A DNA stretch of 64,000 nt from Alcaligenaceae bacterium (lineage in GTDB: Bacteria > Pseudomonadota > Gammaproteobacteria > Burkholderiales > Burkholderiaceae_B), in the NCBI GenBank assembly GCA_013416405.1, contig JACCET010000008.1, positions 1 through 64,000 on the forward strand, written 5' to 3'. Positions 25,217 through 37,822 of this stretch are shown here, piece by piece. Under the pieces are notes generated by a model. It saw nothing but the letters and a program-made list of their open reading frames with translations. It was not told where the DNA came from and did not search any database. The position numbers and the translations under genes were made by a program. Each line of letters opens with the position of its first letter. The stretch's first letter is position 1.

Positions 25217-27010
25217 TCAGGTCGGTACAGCGTTCGTGTCGGACGCCGTGCGCTCAAGTACGCACTCGTGGGCATCGGGCGCGGCCAGCTTTACGCGGAA
25301 CGCCCGAAGCTCGTCGCGTCGGAACACGTGTACGTCTATGCTGTCTGCAGGCCTATAGACGCCCAGCAAACGGTCTACCGATGCTGAATCGCTTACCTTT
25401 AAGCCATTGATGGCAAGCAAGATATCACCGGCAGATAATCCAGCGGCATGGGCGCAGCCACCTTCATGGACGGTGGCAATCTGCGTTTCACCGTGAATTG
25501 TGCGCAGGCGCGCATCCAGGGTGGGGGTTGCCGAAGCGGCTTTCCAGTTCAGCGTAATGCCTTGTTGCGACAGAAGCTCGTCTAGCGGTACGTCTTCGCA
25601 GCCATAAGCATAGCGTTGAATAAATTCAGAAGTGTCGACACCGGTGGCTTCAAGGATAAGGCCGGGCATGGCATCTTCGGCTATGCCCGTGCCGCTGCCC
25701 TGATAAAAATCGCGTCCATAGCGCTGCCACATCAAGCGCATGACGTCGTCCAGCGAGCGGGCTCCACCCGTAGCCTGGCGCACAACAATATCCAGCCCCA
25801 GTGCGATCAGCGAGCCTTTGGTGTAATAGCTTACGAGTGCGTTGGGCGAGTTTTCGTCCTGCTTGTAATAGCGCGTCCAGGCATCGAAAGAGCTCTCGGC
25901 CACGCTTTGCTTAAGCCGGCCCGTGCCGCGCCGCACATTGCCGATGACCTTGCCCAGCGTGCGCAGATAATCGCTTTCGCCGATAACGCCCGAACGCAAG
26001 AGGATCAGGTCGTCGTAGTAAGACGTAAAGCCTTCGAATACCCATAGCAGTTCGGTGTGCGTTGCACGGCTAAGGTCGTAGGGCGCGAAAACTGCCGGCT
26101 TGATACGTTTGACATTCCAGGTATGAAAGTACTCGTGGCTGACCAGGCCCAGGAAGTTTTGGTAACCTTCCGGCGCCTTGGCCTGGCCGCGTGTGGGCAG
26201 GTCGCCGCGTGAGGTCACCAGGGCTGTGGAAGCGCGGTGCTCAAGCCCGCCGTAGCCATCGCCCGTTACCATGGTCATGAACACATAACGAATGCTGCTG
26301 TCCAGGAAGGGCGCGCGCCGACTCTGCGGCTCAAACAGTTCAATCTGGGTGGCGCAAATTTTGGCAGTGTCGGCCGCTATGCGCTCAAGATCCAGCTTGG
26401 GTATGACACCGGTGAACACCATCTCATGCTCGGCACCGTGCACAGTGAATTGCACTACCTGCGGTCGCCCCATTTCCACAGGATGGTCTATCAGCGCGTC
26501 ATAGTCGGGGGCAATATACATGCCGTAGCCATGGCGCCGTGCTGCGCGCTTATGTCCGGTCGCTTCGGGCAGGCTGGTATATACCTTCCAGTTTTTTGTG
26601 TGCGGTGGCGGGCAAATTTCTACGTGGCAGGGTGTTTGCGTTTGACCCGTTACGCTCAGGAACACGCAGCTTCCGTTAAAGAAAGCGTGGGTTTCATCCA
26701 CGTGAGCGCCGCGCACGGAAAGATCCCAGGCGTACACCGTATATTCAAGCTTCAGTGGGCCCGCGCAGGGTGCGCAGAGCCAGCTGTGACTGTCCGTCTT
26801 GGCGACGGCAACGGCTTGCCCCTGGCTGGATGCATGCAGTGTTTCTATCTGGCGCGAGAAGTCCCGGATAAGATAGCTGCCCGGAATCCAGGCCGGCATG
26901 GAAAGTGCCTGCCCGCCGGGATCGGGGTTGTTTATGGTCAAACAAACCTTCAGTCGATGACCCGCTGGGTCAAAAGGCGTTACGCTATAGAGTAAAGTTT
27001 CTTTTTTCAT
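25217..27010 (-). CDS. M61-family metallopeptidase with PDZ domain
   Basis: 597 aa. The zinc motif HEYFHTW is at residues 292-298, preceded by GYGGLEHRAST, which is typical of M61 glycyl aminopeptidases. The N-terminal beta domain begins PAWIPGSYLIRDFSR. A C-terminal PDZ domain contains HAAGLSAGDILLAINGLKV. No signal peptide is visible, so the enzyme is probably cytoplasmic. It converges on the flavoprotein gene and diverges from the enoyl-CoA hydratase gene. Confidence 0.93.
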   Translation of the reverse strand: MKKETLLYSVTPFDPAGHRLKVCLTINNPDPGGQALSMPAWIPGSYLIRDFSRQIETLHASSQGQAVAVAKTDSHSWLCAPCAGPLKLEYTVYAWDLSVRGAHVDETHAFFNGSCVFLSVTGQTQTPCHVEICPPPHTKNWKVYTSLPEATGHKRAARRHGYGMYIAPDYDALIDHPVEMGRPQVVQFTVHGAEHEMVFTGVIPKLDLERIAADTAKICATQIELFEPQSRRAPFLDSSIRYVFMTMVTGDGYGGLEHRASTALVTSRGDLPTRGQAKAPEGYQNFLGLVSHEYFHTWNVKRIKPAVFAPYDLSRATHTELLWVFEGFTSYYDDLILLRSGVIGESDYLRTLGKVIGNVRRGTGRLKQSVAESSFDAWTRYYKQDENSPNALVSYYTKGSLIALGLDIVVRQATGGARSLDDVMRLMWQRYGRDFYQGSGTGIAEDAMPGLILEATGVDTSEFIQRYAYGCEDVPLDELLSQQGITLNWKAASATPTLDARLRTIHGETQIATVHEGGCAHAAGLSAGDILLAINGLKVSDSASVDRLLGVYRPADSIDVHVFRRDELRAFRVKLAAPDAHECVLERTASDTNAVPT

Positions 27011-27042
27011 ACCACTATATTACTTTGCAACAAGGAGACGGC

Positions 27043-27819
27043 ATGAATGCGCCATTGGTAAAAGTTGAGGTTTTGGGTCGTGTGGGCTTGCTTACGCTTG
27101 ATAGGCCCAAGGCATTGAACGCACTGAGCAATGAAGTCATGGATGAGCTTGCCCAGGCGCTGCTGGCATTTGATGCCGACGAAAACATCGGTGCCATCGT
27201 GCTCACAGGAAGCGAAAAGGCCTTTGCTGCGGGTGCCGATATCAGTGCCATGCAGGGCTGGACCTATATGGATGTTTACAAGAACGACTATCTGGGTGGC
27301 CAATGGGACTCCCCCAAGCGCATACGCAAGCCGATTATTGCCGCGGTAGCCGGCTATGCACTGGGCGGTGGCTGCGAATTGGCCATGCTGTGCGACTTCA
27401 TCATTGCCGCCGATAACGCCAAGTTCGGTCAGCCGGAAATCAAGCTGGGGGTTATTCCGGGCTATGGTGGAACGCAGCGCCTTCCGCGCGCCATCAGCAA
27501 GGCCAAGGCCATGGACCTGGTTCTGACCGCCCGCATGATGGATGCCGAAGAGGCGGAACGCGCTGGGCTGGTGTCCCGCGTCGTGCCACTTGAGCGTCTG
27601 ATGGATGAGGCGATCGAGGCAGCCACCATTATTGCTTCCATGTCACTGCCTTCAGTCATCATGGCCAAGGAGTGCATCAATATGGCCTATGAAGGCTCGC
27701 TGAACGATACGCTTATGTTCGAGCGTCGCAACTTTCATGCACTGTTCTCTACGGAAGATCAGAAAGAAGGCATGAAGGCGTTTGTCGAGAAGCGCAAACC
27801 CGAGTTCAAGCACCAGTAA
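27043..27819 (+). CDS. Enoyl-CoA hydratase
   Basis: 258 aa. ATG 27043 follows AAGGAG. LTLDRPKALNALS, GSEKAFAAGADI (oxyanion hole), GGGCELAMLCD and GQPEIKLGVIPGYGGTQRLPR (two catalytic Glu) are all present. It hydrates trans-2-enoyl-CoA in beta-oxidation. The frame is open upstream over the M61 gene start, but that part is not used. Confidence 0.95.
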   Translation: MNAPLVKVEVLGRVGLLTLDRPKALNALSNEVMDELAQALLAFDADENIGAIVLTGSEKAFAAGADISAMQGWTYMDVYKNDYLGGQWDSPKRIRKPIIAAVAGYALGGGCELAMLCDFIIAADNAKFGQPEIKLGVIPGYGGTQRLPRAISKAKAMDLVLTARMMDAEEAERAGLVSRVVPLERLMDEAIEAATIIASMSLPSVIMAKECINMAYEGSLNDTLMFERRNFHALFSTEDQKEGMKAFVEKRKPEFKHQ

Positions 27820-27931
27820 GGTGCTTGTTGCGTCAGTACAGACACATTGCTTCGTCCGGCACGGATGGGGCAATGTTGTGTTGCGATCGCACAAATTTAC
27901 GACGTTCTACATGAAAAAATCAGCTGACAAG

Positions 27932-27961
27932 TTGCTTACAGATAAAAAATAAAGTTATACT
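27932..27961 (+). promoter_or_regulatory. Probable promoter of the atp operon
   Basis: TTGCTT (27932-27937) and TATACT (27956-27961) are 18 bp apart in an AT-rich stretch 94 bp before atpI. The surrounding bases are the most AT-rich of the 235-bp gap, which holds nothing else evident. Confidence 0.55.
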
Positions 27962-28054
27962 CTATGAGTTTGCCGCTACACGGGTCTTGTTAATAAAGCT
28001 TCTCGTAAGGCGGCGGATCCAGATTTTGTTGACCACAACGGCGGTCTTACGACA

Positions 28055-28501
28055 ATGAATCAAGACTATGCTCCGGGTGGCACGGAAGTTCCCCGGCTCG
28101 TACTGACAGATCAGGATCGTGTGGCCATTACCCGGCGCGCAAGCAGTGGCATTATGCGCACGCTTGCTGCCCAGGCAGTAATGCTGGTTTTGGCCGTGCT
28201 GGTTTCCTGGTTGGTGGCGGGCGGTGCTGCAGCGGTTTCAGCCTTTATTGGCGCCGCTGCATATTTTGTGCCCAACGCATTGTTTGCCTTGCGTTTGCTG
28301 CTTGGTTTGTTCGGCCCGCTCAGGTCGAATCCGTTCACTTTTTTTGTGGGCGAAGCGTTCAAGTTGGGCTCGGCGGTGTTGGTGCTTGGGCTGGCTGCGT
28401 GGTTGGGTGGCAGTTGGTTGGTATGGCCCGCCATGTTGTTCGGGTTGTTATGTGTTTTAAAGGGTTATGTGCTGCTGCTGTTTTTGCGCAAGCTGCCATA
28501 G
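28055..28501 (+). CDS. atpI: ATP synthase subunit I
   Basis: 148 aa, with four hydrophobic segments (about residues 31-50, 52-75, 95-115, 118-143) and a motif SAFIGAAAYFVPNALFALRLL typical of AtpI. It heads the atp operon and is thought to help assemble the c-ring. Confidence 0.9.
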   Translation: MNQDYAPGGTEVPRLVLTDQDRVAITRRASSGIMRTLAAQAVMLVLAVLVSWLVAGGAAAVSAFIGAAAYFVPNALFALRLLLGLFGPLRSNPFTFFVGEAFKLGSAVLVLGLAAWLGGSWLVWPAMLFGLLCVLKGYVLLLFLRKLP

Positions 28502-28561
28502 CCACAAGTTAATTCCAGTAGCCTTTGGGCTCTGATTCATGCATACAGGATAAGGTTACAG

Positions 28562-29443
28562 ATGGCTGCTGCTAGCAATATTTCGCCCCAGTCTGAGTAC
28601 ATTCAACACCATTTGGTTCACCTGAACAGCATAGGTGAAAAACAGTCCGCCATCGCTGACTTCGGTGTTGTCAATTTCGACTCCTTGTTCTGGTCCATTC
28701 TCATGGGCTTGATCGTTGTGTTTGCCCTGTGGCGTGCCGCCAAGGCCGTTACGGCAGGCGTTCCCGGCCGCTTTCAAACGTCAGTCGAAATGCTCGTCGA
28801 TATGGTCGAAGAGCAAGCCAAAAGCATTATTCCCAACGAGGTTTCCCGTCGCTTTGTGTCGCCGCTGGCGCTCACGGTCTTCCTGTGGATCATTCTCATG
28901 AACATGCTCGACCTGTTGCCGGTCGACTTCCTGGCCTGGGTGTTCAAAATGACGGGTCTGGGTGCCGAGCATGGCGATGTTCTGTACCACCATCGCATTC
29001 TGCCTACGGCCGACCTGAACGTTCCCATGGGTATGTCGCTGGGTGTGCTGCTCCTGATGTTCTACTACGGCATCAAAATCAAGCACCCGGGTGGTTTTGT
29101 CAAAGAATTGTTTACCGCGCCTTTCCATGCGCCCGGTATCGCCGGCCTGTTCCTGGCCCCCTTCAACTTTCTTTTGAACTGCATCGAGTACGCCGCCAAG
29201 TCGGTGTCACTGGGCATGCGGTTGTTCGGCAATATGTTTGCCGGCGAACTTATATTCATGCTAATTGCCTTGCTGGGCGGTGCATGGACCGGATTTAATG
29301 GCGCAAGCTTAGGCTTGGGTATCGGGCATGTCCTGGCAGGATCCATGTGGGCTATCTTCCACATTCTGATCGTGTTGTTGCAGGCCTTTATCTTCATGAT
29401 GTTGACTCTCGTATATGTGGGTCAGGCTCACGAAGGCCATTAA
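28562..29443 (+). CDS. atpB: ATP synthase Fo subunit a
   Basis: 293 aa with about five to six membrane helices. [19 protein letters not shown] contains the essential arginine of the proton channel, and [23 protein letters not shown] ends the protein as usual. It forms the proton half-channels next to the c-ring. Confidence 0.97.
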   Translation: MAAASNISPQSEYIQHHLVHLNSIGEKQSAIADFGVVNFDSLFWSILMGLIVVFALWRAAKAVTAGVPGRFQTSVEMLVDMVEEQAKSIIPNEVSRRFVSPLALTVFLWIILMNMLDLLPVDFLAWVFKMTGLGAEHGDVLYHHRILPTADLNVPMGMSLGVLLLMFYYGIKIKHPGGFVKELFTAPFHAPGIAGLFLAPFNFLLNCIEYAAKSVSLGMRLFGNMFAGELIFMLIALLGGAWTGFNGASLGLGIGHVLAGSMWAIFHILIVLLQAFIFMMLTLVYVGQAHEGH

Positions 29444-29508
29444 TAGTTTTCGGTCTGGGCAGTACGTCCAGCCGGGGTGCAAGATTCTCTTGCGATGCAG
29501 TTTTTTGA

Positions 29509-29787
<279 letters not shown>

Positions 29788-29912
29788 GCATTGCAGCTCG
29801 CCGCCGGCGGGTTAAGCAGCTACGGGCCGGCCCCTTCGCTGGTTCGCGGCTTGGACATCCAGTGTCATGCAGCAGGGCTGCCTGGCACCCGTGGTATTAA
29901 AGGGAAACGACC

Positions 29913-30383
29913 GTGAATTTAAACGCGACTCTCTTTTTTCAGATGATCGTGTTTTTCGTGCTTGGCTGGTTTACGATGAAATTCGTATGGCCGCCACTCA
30001 CGAAGGCAATGGATGATCGTCGCCAGAAAATCGCCGACGGCCTTGCCGCCGCCGATAAGGGCAAGGCCGATTTGGCTCAAGCCCAGGCACGTATCAGCCT
30101 GATCGAGGCATCTGCAAAAACAGAAAACCATGCTCGCATGGTCGAAGCCGATAAGCAGGCTGCCGCTATTCTTGACCAGGCCCGCCGCGAAGCGGAAGCC
30201 GAGAAAGCGCGCATTGTTGCCCAGGCTCAGCAAGACGCAGCCCAAGAGGCTCAGCGTATACGTGAAAGCCTGCGCACTGATGTCGCCATCCTTGCGGTTA
30301 AAGGCGCCGAGCAGATTCTCAAACGAGAAGTCGACGCACAGGCACACGCCGAGCTGTTAGAACAGCTCAAGGCGCAACTCTAA
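29913..30383 (+). CDS. atpF: ATP synthase Fo subunit b
   Basis: 156 aa: one N-terminal membrane helix ([19 protein letters not shown]) followed by a long charged coiled coil. It is the peripheral stalk that holds F1 against rotation. The start MNLNATLF at ATG 29913 is typical of the family. Confidence 0.96.
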   Translation: MNLNATLFFQMIVFFVLGWFTMKFVWPPLTKAMDDRRQKIADGLAAADKGKADLAQAQARISLIEASAKTENHARMVEADKQAAAILDQARREAEAEKARIVAQAQQDAAQEAQRIRESLRTDVAILAVKGAEQILKREVDAQAHAELLEQLKAQL

Positions 30384-30397
30384 ACTCAGGGCAGGCC

Positions 30398-30940
30398 ATG
30401 GCTGAACTATCGACTATTGCCAGACCGTACGCCGAAGCGTTGTTCGCATCGGCACGCAACGACAAGGCCACCGGCCTGGAGTCGTGGTCAGGTCTGGTGT
30501 CCGAGCTTGCCCAGGTGGCAAGTCAGGACGATGTGCGCGAAGCGCTGACCGATCCACGTCTGAATGCAGCTCAACGCATCGAGCTGTTTGCAGGCCTGAT
30601 CAAATCGCCGTTGCCGGCTCAAGCGCGTAATTTTATTGAATTGCTTATTGGCAACAGCCGTATTCTGGTCTTGCCGCAAATTGCCGAGCAATTCGAAATA
30701 CTGAAAAACCAGCACGAAGGCACCGCGCTGGCTGATATTCGCAGCGCTTATGCGCTCAGCGACGATCAGGTGCAGCAGCTTGTGTCGGGGCTGGAAAAGA
30801 AATTCGGCCTCAAGCTCAAACCGGTTGTTACGGTGGATGCTGCCCTTATCGGCGGCGTACGCGTAACAGTGGGTGATCAAGTACTTGATACGTCCGTGCA
30901 GGCCCAATTGGCCCGCATGCGCGATACTCTGGCCGCCTAA
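30398..30940 (+). CDS. atpH: ATP synthase F1 subunit delta
   Basis: 180 aa. [14 protein letters not shown] at the N-terminus and [19 protein letters not shown] at the C-terminus are family hallmarks. It connects the b stalk to the top of F1. The gene starts 14 bp after atpF. Confidence 0.96.
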   Translation: MAELSTIARPYAEALFASARNDKATGLESWSGLVSELAQVASQDDVREALTDPRLNAAQRIELFAGLIKSPLPAQARNFIELLIGNSRILVLPQIAEQFEILKNQHEGTALADIRSAYALSDDQVQQLVSGLEKKFGLKLKPVVTVDAALIGGVRVTVGDQVLDTSVQAQLARMRDTLAA

Positions 30941-30976
30941 AAGCGTGCCGGATAACAGGATTCCAGGAGTCTGAAC

Positions 30977-32518
30977 ATGCAACTTAACCCGTCAGAGATC
31001 AGCGAACTGCTCAAAAGCCGCATCGAAGGCTTGGGCGCGTCGACCGACGTACGTACGCAAGGCACGGTTGTTTCCGTGACCGACGGTATTACCCGCATCC
31101 ACGGCTTGTCCGACGTGATGCAAGGCGAAATGCTTGAATTCCCGAATAACGTGTTCGGACTGGCGCTCAACCTTGAGCGTGACTCCGTTGGCGCAGTTAT
31201 TCTGGGCGACTACACCGGCGTGTCGGAAGGCGATCCGGTCAAGACCACCGGTCGCATTCTTGAAGTGCCGGTTGGCCCCGAGTTGCGCGGCCGCGTTGTC
31301 GACGCTCTGGGTGCACCCATCGACGGCAAGGGCCCCATCAACGCCAAGGCAACCGACATTATCGAAAAAGTCGCGCCTGGCGTGATTGCCCGTCAGTCGG
31401 TGTCGCAACCGCTGCAAACTGGTATCAAGGCTATCGACTCCATGGTGCCTATTGGCCGTGGCCAGCGCGAACTGATCATTGGTGACCGCCAAACAGGCAA
31501 GACAGCTGTTGCTGTCGACACCATCATCAGCCAGAAAGGCAAGGGCGTTACCTGCGTATACGTCGCTATCGGCCAGAAAGCATCCACCATCAGCAACGTG
31601 GTTCGCAAGCTCGAAGAGCACGGCGCGCTGGAATACACCATTATCGTGGCCGCCGCCGCATCCGACTCCGCTGCCATGCAGTATCTGTCGGCCTACTCGG
31701 GCTGCACCATGGGCGAATACTTCCGCGATCGCGGTGAAGACGCCCTGATCATCTACGATGACCTGACCAAACAGGCTTGGGCTTACCGCCAGGTTTCCCT
31801 GTTGCTGCGCCGCCCTCCAGGCCGCGAAGCCTATCCTGGCGACGTGTTCTACCTGCATTCCCGCTTGCTGGAACGTGCTGCCCGCGTGAACCCCGACTAC
31901 GTCGAGAAGTTCACCAATGGCGAAGTCAAAGGCAAAACCGGTTCACTGACGGCATTGCCCATCATTGAAACCCAGGCTGGCGACGTCTCGGCATTCGTTC
32001 CGACCAACGTTATTTCCATTACCGACGGCCAGATCTTCCTGGAAACCGACTTGTTCAACGCAGGTGTGCGTCCAGCCATCAACGCGGGTATCTCGGTGTC
32101 GCGTGTGGGTGGTTCGGCGCAAACCAAAGTTGTGAAGAAACTGTCTGGCGGTATTCGTACCGACTTGGCCCAGTATCGTGAATTGGCTGCATTCGCCCAG
32201 TTCGCCTCCGACCTCGACGACGCAACCCGTCGTCAGCTCGAGCGCGGCAAGCGTGTGGTTGAGCTGCTCAAGCAGCCTCAGTACCAGCCTTTGCAGGTAT
32301 GGGAGCTGGCCGTAACGCTGTACTCGGTCAATAACGGCTACCTCGACGACCTGGAAGTTGAACAGATCCTGAGCTTCGAAAAAGCGCTGAAGGAAAGCCT
32401 GAAGTCCAAGAACGAAGGCTTGATCCAGCGTATCGAAGACACCAAGGAACTGTCCAAGGAAGACGACGCCGAGTTGGCCGCAGCCATACAAGAGTTCAAA
32501 AAGCACGGTGCTTTTTAA
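30977..32518 (+). CDS. atpA: ATP synthase F1 subunit alpha
   Basis: 513 aa, the usual length. Walker A GDRQTGKT at 169-176, and the downstream [25 protein letters not shown] are standard. AGGAG precedes ATG. It binds nucleotide without catalysis and builds the hexamer with beta. Confidence 0.98.
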   Translation: MQLNPSEISELLKSRIEGLGASTDVRTQGTVVSVTDGITRIHGLSDVMQGEMLEFPNNVFGLALNLERDSVGAVILGDYTGVSEGDPVKTTGRILEVPVGPELRGRVVDALGAPIDGKGPINAKATDIIEKVAPGVIARQSVSQPLQTGIKAIDSMVPIGRGQRELIIGDRQTGKTAVAVDTIISQKGKGVTCVYVAIGQKASTISNVVRKLEEHGALEYTIIVAAAASDSAAMQYLSAYSGCTMGEYFRDRGEDALIIYDDLTKQAWAYRQVSLLLRRPPGREAYPGDVFYLHSRLLERAARVNPDYVEKFTNGEVKGKTGSLTALPIIETQAGDVSAFVPTNVISITDGQIFLETDLFNAGVRPAINAGISVSRVGGSAQTKVVKKLSGGIRTDLAQYRELAAFAQFASDLDDATRRQLERGKRVVELLKQPQYQPLQVWELAVTLYSVNNGYLDDLEVEQILSFEKALKESLKSKNEGLIQRIEDTKELSKEDDAELAAAIQEFKKHGAF

Positions 32519-32617
32519 TTTTGACTGTTTAGGGTGATGAAGCATGGCTGCTTCAGTATCCATACGTAATGCAGAGCCCATCCGGGCTCTGTCATAACGC
32601 CCTTTCAGGAAAGAGCG

Positions 32618-33529
32618 ATGGCCGGAATCAAGGAAATTCGAACCAAGATCAAGAGCGTGCAAAACACGCGCAAGATCACCAAAGCCATGGAGATGGTGGC
32701 GGCATCCAAGATGCGCAAGGCGCAAGAGCGGATGCGTGCCGGCCGTCCCTATGCAACCAAGGTGCGCGAGATCGCCGCTCATTTGATGCAGGCGCATCCC
32801 GATTACACGCATCCCTACATGATCGAACGCAGCAATGTGAAGGCGGTCGGCGTTGTCGTGGTAACCACCGACAAAGGTCTGTGCGGCGGCCTGAACACCA
32901 ACATTATGCGTTTGGTGCTGGCTCGTCTTAAAGAGTTCGATCAGAAAGGTATCAAGGTGCAGGCAACTGCGCTGGGCAACAAGGGTGCTGGCACTCTGTC
33001 GCGTATCGGCGCGAACCTGGTGTCCCAGGAAGTTCAGCTTGGCGATACCCCCAATCTTGATCGCCTTATCGGTGCCATTAAGGTACAGATCGACGACTTT
33101 ATCGACGGCAAGATCGATGCCATTTATCTGGCAACGAACCGTTTCGTCAACACCATGAAGCAGGATCCCAGCTTCATCCGCTTGTTGCCTTTGCCCAGCG
33201 GTCTGGCTGATCCGTTTCAATCGCAAGATGGCACGGCCGAAGATGATAAAGATGCGGTCAAGGCAAGCTACGGCTGGGACTACATCTACGAGCCTGACTC
33301 CAAAACCGTCATTGACGACTTGTTGATGCGCTATGTAGAAGGCCTGGTGTATCAGGCGGTGGCCGAAAACATGGCCTCCGAACAATCGGCGCGCATGGTG
33401 GCCATGAAAGCCGCTTCCGATAACGCCAAGAAAGTCATCGGTGAACTTGAACTGGTCTATAACAAAACCCGTCAAGCCGCCATTACCAAAGAAATTTCAG
33501 AAATCGTGGGGGGCGCTGCCGCTGTTTAA
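32618..33529 (+). CDS. atpG: ATP synthase F1 subunit gamma
   Basis: 303 aa. The N-terminal helix [28 protein letters not shown] and the C-terminal [19 protein letters not shown] form the rotor coiled coil; [10 protein letters not shown] is also conserved. Slightly longer than the E. coli protein (287 aa). Confidence 0.97.
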   Translation: MAGIKEIRTKIKSVQNTRKITKAMEMVAASKMRKAQERMRAGRPYATKVREIAAHLMQAHPDYTHPYMIERSNVKAVGVVVVTTDKGLCGGLNTNIMRLVLARLKEFDQKGIKVQATALGNKGAGTLSRIGANLVSQEVQLGDTPNLDRLIGAIKVQIDDFIDGKIDAIYLATNRFVNTMKQDPSFIRLLPLPSGLADPFQSQDGTAEDDKDAVKASYGWDYIYEPDSKTVIDDLLMRYVEGLVYQAVAENMASEQSARMVAMKAASDNAKKVIGELELVYNKTRQAAITKEISEIVGGAAAV

Positions 33530-33565
33530 GATTAAGCAGAAAGGCATCCCGTCAAAGATATTTAG

Positions 33566-34999
<1,434 letters not shown>

Positions 35000-35008
35000 G
35001 GATCACAC

Positions 35009-35434
35009 ATGGCCAACTTGCAAGTTGACGTTGTCAGCGCAGAAGAATCGATTTTTGCCGGCGAGGCAACTTTCGTGACGCTGCCTGGCGAGTCCGGTGA
35101 GCTGGGCATACTGCCCGGCCACACGCCGCTTATCTCGCGCATACGTCCGGGAACCGTGAAAGTCGTCCAGGCCGACGGAACAGAGGTTAATATCTTTGTC
35201 GCCGGCGGCATCCTCGAGATCCAACCCGGCGCGGTCACTGTGTTGTCCGACACGGCTATCCGTGCAGAAGATCTCGACGAAGCCAAGGCTCTGGAAGCAC
35301 GCAAACGTGCCGAAGAAGCGCTGCGCAATACGAAAGACAAAGCTGATATCGCCGTTGTCGAAGCCGAGTTGGCCATGTTGGCCGCCCAGGCCGACGCAGC
35401 ACGCAGGCTTAGCCAGTTGCGCCGCAAGCACTGA
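35009..35434 (+). CDS. atpC: ATP synthase F1 subunit epsilon
   Basis: 141 aa. The N-terminal beta-sandwich ([36 protein letters not shown]) precedes a two-helix C-terminal arm ([18 protein letters not shown]). It couples rotor and catalysis and can inhibit ATP hydrolysis. Last gene of the operon. Confidence 0.97.
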   Translation: MANLQVDVVSAEESIFAGEATFVTLPGESGELGILPGHTPLISRIRPGTVKVVQADGTEVNIFVAGGILEIQPGAVTVLSDTAIRAEDLDEAKALEARKRAEEALRNTKDKADIAVVEAELAMLAAQADAARRLSQLRRKH

Positions 35435-35471
35435 TTTAAATCATGATGGGCGCCTTGGCGCCGTGCATGCC

Positions 35472-35505
35472 AAGAAGCCCTGTCGCTTATGCCTCAGGGC
35501 TTCTT
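35472..35505 (+). terminator. Terminator of the atp operon
   Basis: An 11-bp perfect stem (35472-35482 with 35495-35505) around a 12-base loop ends in TTCTT and lies 37 bp after atpC. Confidence 0.7.
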
Positions 35506-35605
35506 TATAGGTATTTCCCGAGTTAAGATTTTTCCGGATTGTTGTGTTACAGGGCGCTGACTATGCTAGTGCCGTCCCCTACACACAATAATTAAGGAGA
35601 AACCC

Positions 35606-36409
35606 ATGAGGGAACGTCTTGATTGTGCATTACTGTGCACGGATTACGATGCGGATAAAATCGGGCAGTATCCGGGAGCTTACGCCGGCGGTCGTTTGCA
35701 TCTGCACCTGTTCGATAACTCCATAGATGCGGGCGCTGCAGATTCCGTGCATGTGCTGGCCGACGCCTGCATGCGCCTGCAACGCTTCGACGCCTGTCTT
35801 ATACCCGTGTCGCCCCGGAATCTGGCCTGGATACGCACCGCCTTGTCCAGCGCCAGTGGTATCCTGCATACGCCCGTTCTTGCCCTGGTAAGCGAGCTCA
35901 AGGCCAGCGCACTAGACGACTTGCACAGTCTGGGCCTGGCCGACTTTGTCCGCGAACCCATGTGCATAGAAGAGCTACGCGCGCGTATTGAACGCTTGCT
36001 CGGCACACGCCGCTATAATGCTGCTACGCCTGGGGTAAGTTGCCAGGCATTGGTCGAAGCAGCGAATGTATATCGCCGGTCGTCGGCATTGGCCATACTT
36101 AACGAAGACGCCATGCACCAGTCCATACTGGAGCGCAGCGGCGCCGAACTCGAAGCCTTTGCCATCGCATCGGCCTCGCGTAGCGCAACCACCAAAGAAT
36201 CCTTTCGGGCGGCAAAAAGCCAGGTCATAGAAAGATTCGAACGGGCTTACATCAAGGCTGCGCTAGGACGCCACTCGGGTAATATTGCCATGGCCGCCCG
36301 GGCGGCCCAGAAGCACAGGCGTGCATTCTGGGCACTTATGCGCAAGCACGATATCGATGCTGCACCATTCCGCTGCGAGTCCGGCCCCAACCTCGCCAGA
36401 GACGGGTAA
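35606..36409 (+). CDS. Fis-type DNA-binding regulator with degenerate receiver-like N-terminus
   Basis: 267 aa. The C-terminus (about 220-255: [36 protein letters not shown]) is a Fis-type helix-turn-helix. The first 130 residues have an alternating strand-helix pattern like a response-regulator receiver ([43 protein letters not shown]), but I see no clear phosphoacceptor Asp. AAGGAGA precedes ATG 35606. The frame ends 23 bp before hemE. Confidence 0.75.
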   Translation: MRERLDCALLCTDYDADKIGQYPGAYAGGRLHLHLFDNSIDAGAADSVHVLADACMRLQRFDACLIPVSPRNLAWIRTALSSASGILHTPVLALVSELKASALDDLHSLGLADFVREPMCIEELRARIERLLGTRRYNAATPGVSCQALVEAANVYRRSSALAILNEDAMHQSILERSGAELEAFAIASASRSATTKESFRAAKSQVIERFERAYIKAALGRHSGNIAMAARAAQKHRRAFWALMRKHDIDAAPFRCESGPNLARDG

Positions 36410-36431
36410 AATCAATAGTCTTGAAATAAGG

Positions 36432-37508
36432 ATGAACGTGACTGCTCCAACTTTGAAAAACGATGTCTTCCTGCGTTCGCTTCTGCGCGAGCCCGTGCCT
36501 TACACACCTATATGGCTTATGCGCCAGGCAGGTCGTTATTTGCCCGAGTACAACGAAACCCGTGCAAAGGCAGGGTCGTTTCTGGCCTTGGCACAGAATC
36601 GCACCTATGCCTGTGAAGTCACGCTGCAGCCCCTCGAGCGCTTCGACCTCGACGCTGCCATCCTGTTTTCCGATATCCTGACCATACCCCACGCCATGGG
36701 GCTGGGTCTGGACTTCCTGCAAGGCGAGGGACCCAAGTTTGCCCATCCTTTGCGCCACGAAGACGATGTCAATAAGCTCACCGTGCCCGATATGTCCAGG
36801 CTGCAGTATGTGTTCGATGCCGTATCGCTCATCCGCAAAGAACTGGACGGCAAGGTTCCGCTTATCGGTTTTGCCGGCAGCCCCTGGACGGTCGGATGCT
36901 ATATGGTGGAAGGGCAGGGATCCAGTGACTATCGTCTGATCAAAACCATGATGTATAGCCGTCCCGACCTGCTGCATCGTATTCTTGAAATCAACGCTCA
37001 AGCCACTCAGCAGTACCTGAATGCCCAAATCCAGGCGGGCGCCCAAGCAGTCATGATCTTTGACAGTTGGGGCGGCGTACTGGCCGATAGCCAGTTCCAG
37101 GAGTTTTCACTCGCCTACACTCGCAAGGTTGTCCAGGGCCTGGTGCGCGAGAACGAAGGGCGCAAGGTTCCCGTTATTGTGTTTACTAAAGGCGGAGCTC
37201 AGTGGGCTGAAGATATTGTCACAACCGGATGCGATGCCATGGGCCTGGACTGGACGGCCAATATGGGCAAGATGCGCCAGCGTCTCGGCGATGCCGTTGC
37301 CTTGCAGGGCAATCTTGACCCCATGGTACTGTTTGGCGGAGATGCCGCCATACGCACTCAGGCACGCAAGGTTATCGATGATTTCGGTTCTGTCGAACAG
37401 GGCGGCCACGTGTTCAATCTGGGTCACGGCATATCGCGTTTTACGCCTCCCGAGGCCGTAACCGTGTTGGTCGACGAAGTTCACTCCTATAGTCGAGCCA
37501 AGCATTAA
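36432..37508 (+). CDS. hemE: Uroporphyrinogen decarboxylase
   Basis: 358 aa. [15 protein letters not shown] is the signature near the N-terminus, with [18 protein letters not shown] and [15 protein letters not shown] further on. It decarboxylates uroporphyrinogen III in haem synthesis. ATG 36432 has AAGG upstream; the open frame before it overlaps the Fis-type gene and is not used. Confidence 0.97.
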   Translation: MNVTAPTLKNDVFLRSLLREPVPYTPIWLMRQAGRYLPEYNETRAKAGSFLALAQNRTYACEVTLQPLERFDLDAAILFSDILTIPHAMGLGLDFLQGEGPKFAHPLRHEDDVNKLTVPDMSRLQYVFDAVSLIRKELDGKVPLIGFAGSPWTVGCYMVEGQGSSDYRLIKTMMYSRPDLLHRILEINAQATQQYLNAQIQAGAQAVMIFDSWGGVLADSQFQEFSLAYTRKVVQGLVRENEGRKVPVIVFTKGGAQWAEDIVTTGCDAMGLDWTANMGKMRQRLGDAVALQGNLDPMVLFGGDAAIRTQARKVIDDFGSVEQGGHVFNLGHGISRFTPPEAVTVLVDEVHSYSRAKH

Positions 37509-37524
37509 ATCACTATTTCTGCAA

Positions 37525-37549
37525 GGGGTAAGGGCTAAAGCCTTACCCC
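37525..37549. terminator. Hairpin after hemE
   Basis: GGGGTAAGG and CCTTACCCC pair perfectly around a 7-base loop, 17 bp after the hemE stop. It lacks a T run on the plus strand. Confidence 0.55.
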
Positions 37550-37822
37550 GCTTCACAAGGTTGTACACAGGTTTCGGTGCTGTGCAACATTTCTGTAATA
37601 AGCTTGGTTGCAATATTGTTTTTCGCTATAAGCACCGGTTATTAAAAGATAAATTGTAGTTTTTGCTTGCCCGAAACAAAATAATAGGGCCTGGCTCGTT
37701 GACTTTTAAGCAGTTGTTCGTCAAATTTTCCCCAAAGTTATCCACAGGCTGGCCGGTAATCTATCGAAAGCCCATAGCCACGGGCGTTTAAAGCGCTAAG
37801 CAAGAATTTACTTGAAGTATTG
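37550..37822. other. AT-rich gap before priA
   Basis: With the hairpin it makes a 314-bp gap without a gene. It is clearly more AT-rich than its surroundings and holds one exact DnaA box, TTATCCACA (37738-37746). It probably carries the priA promoter, but no convincing -35/-10 pair stands out. A lone DnaA box is not enough to call a chromosomal origin. Confidence 0.5.

Noticed and set aside
37550-37822. Chromosomal origin oriC next to the atp operon region
   Set aside because: Only one DnaA box is present and no dnaA, dnaN, mnmG or parAB genes are in the window.
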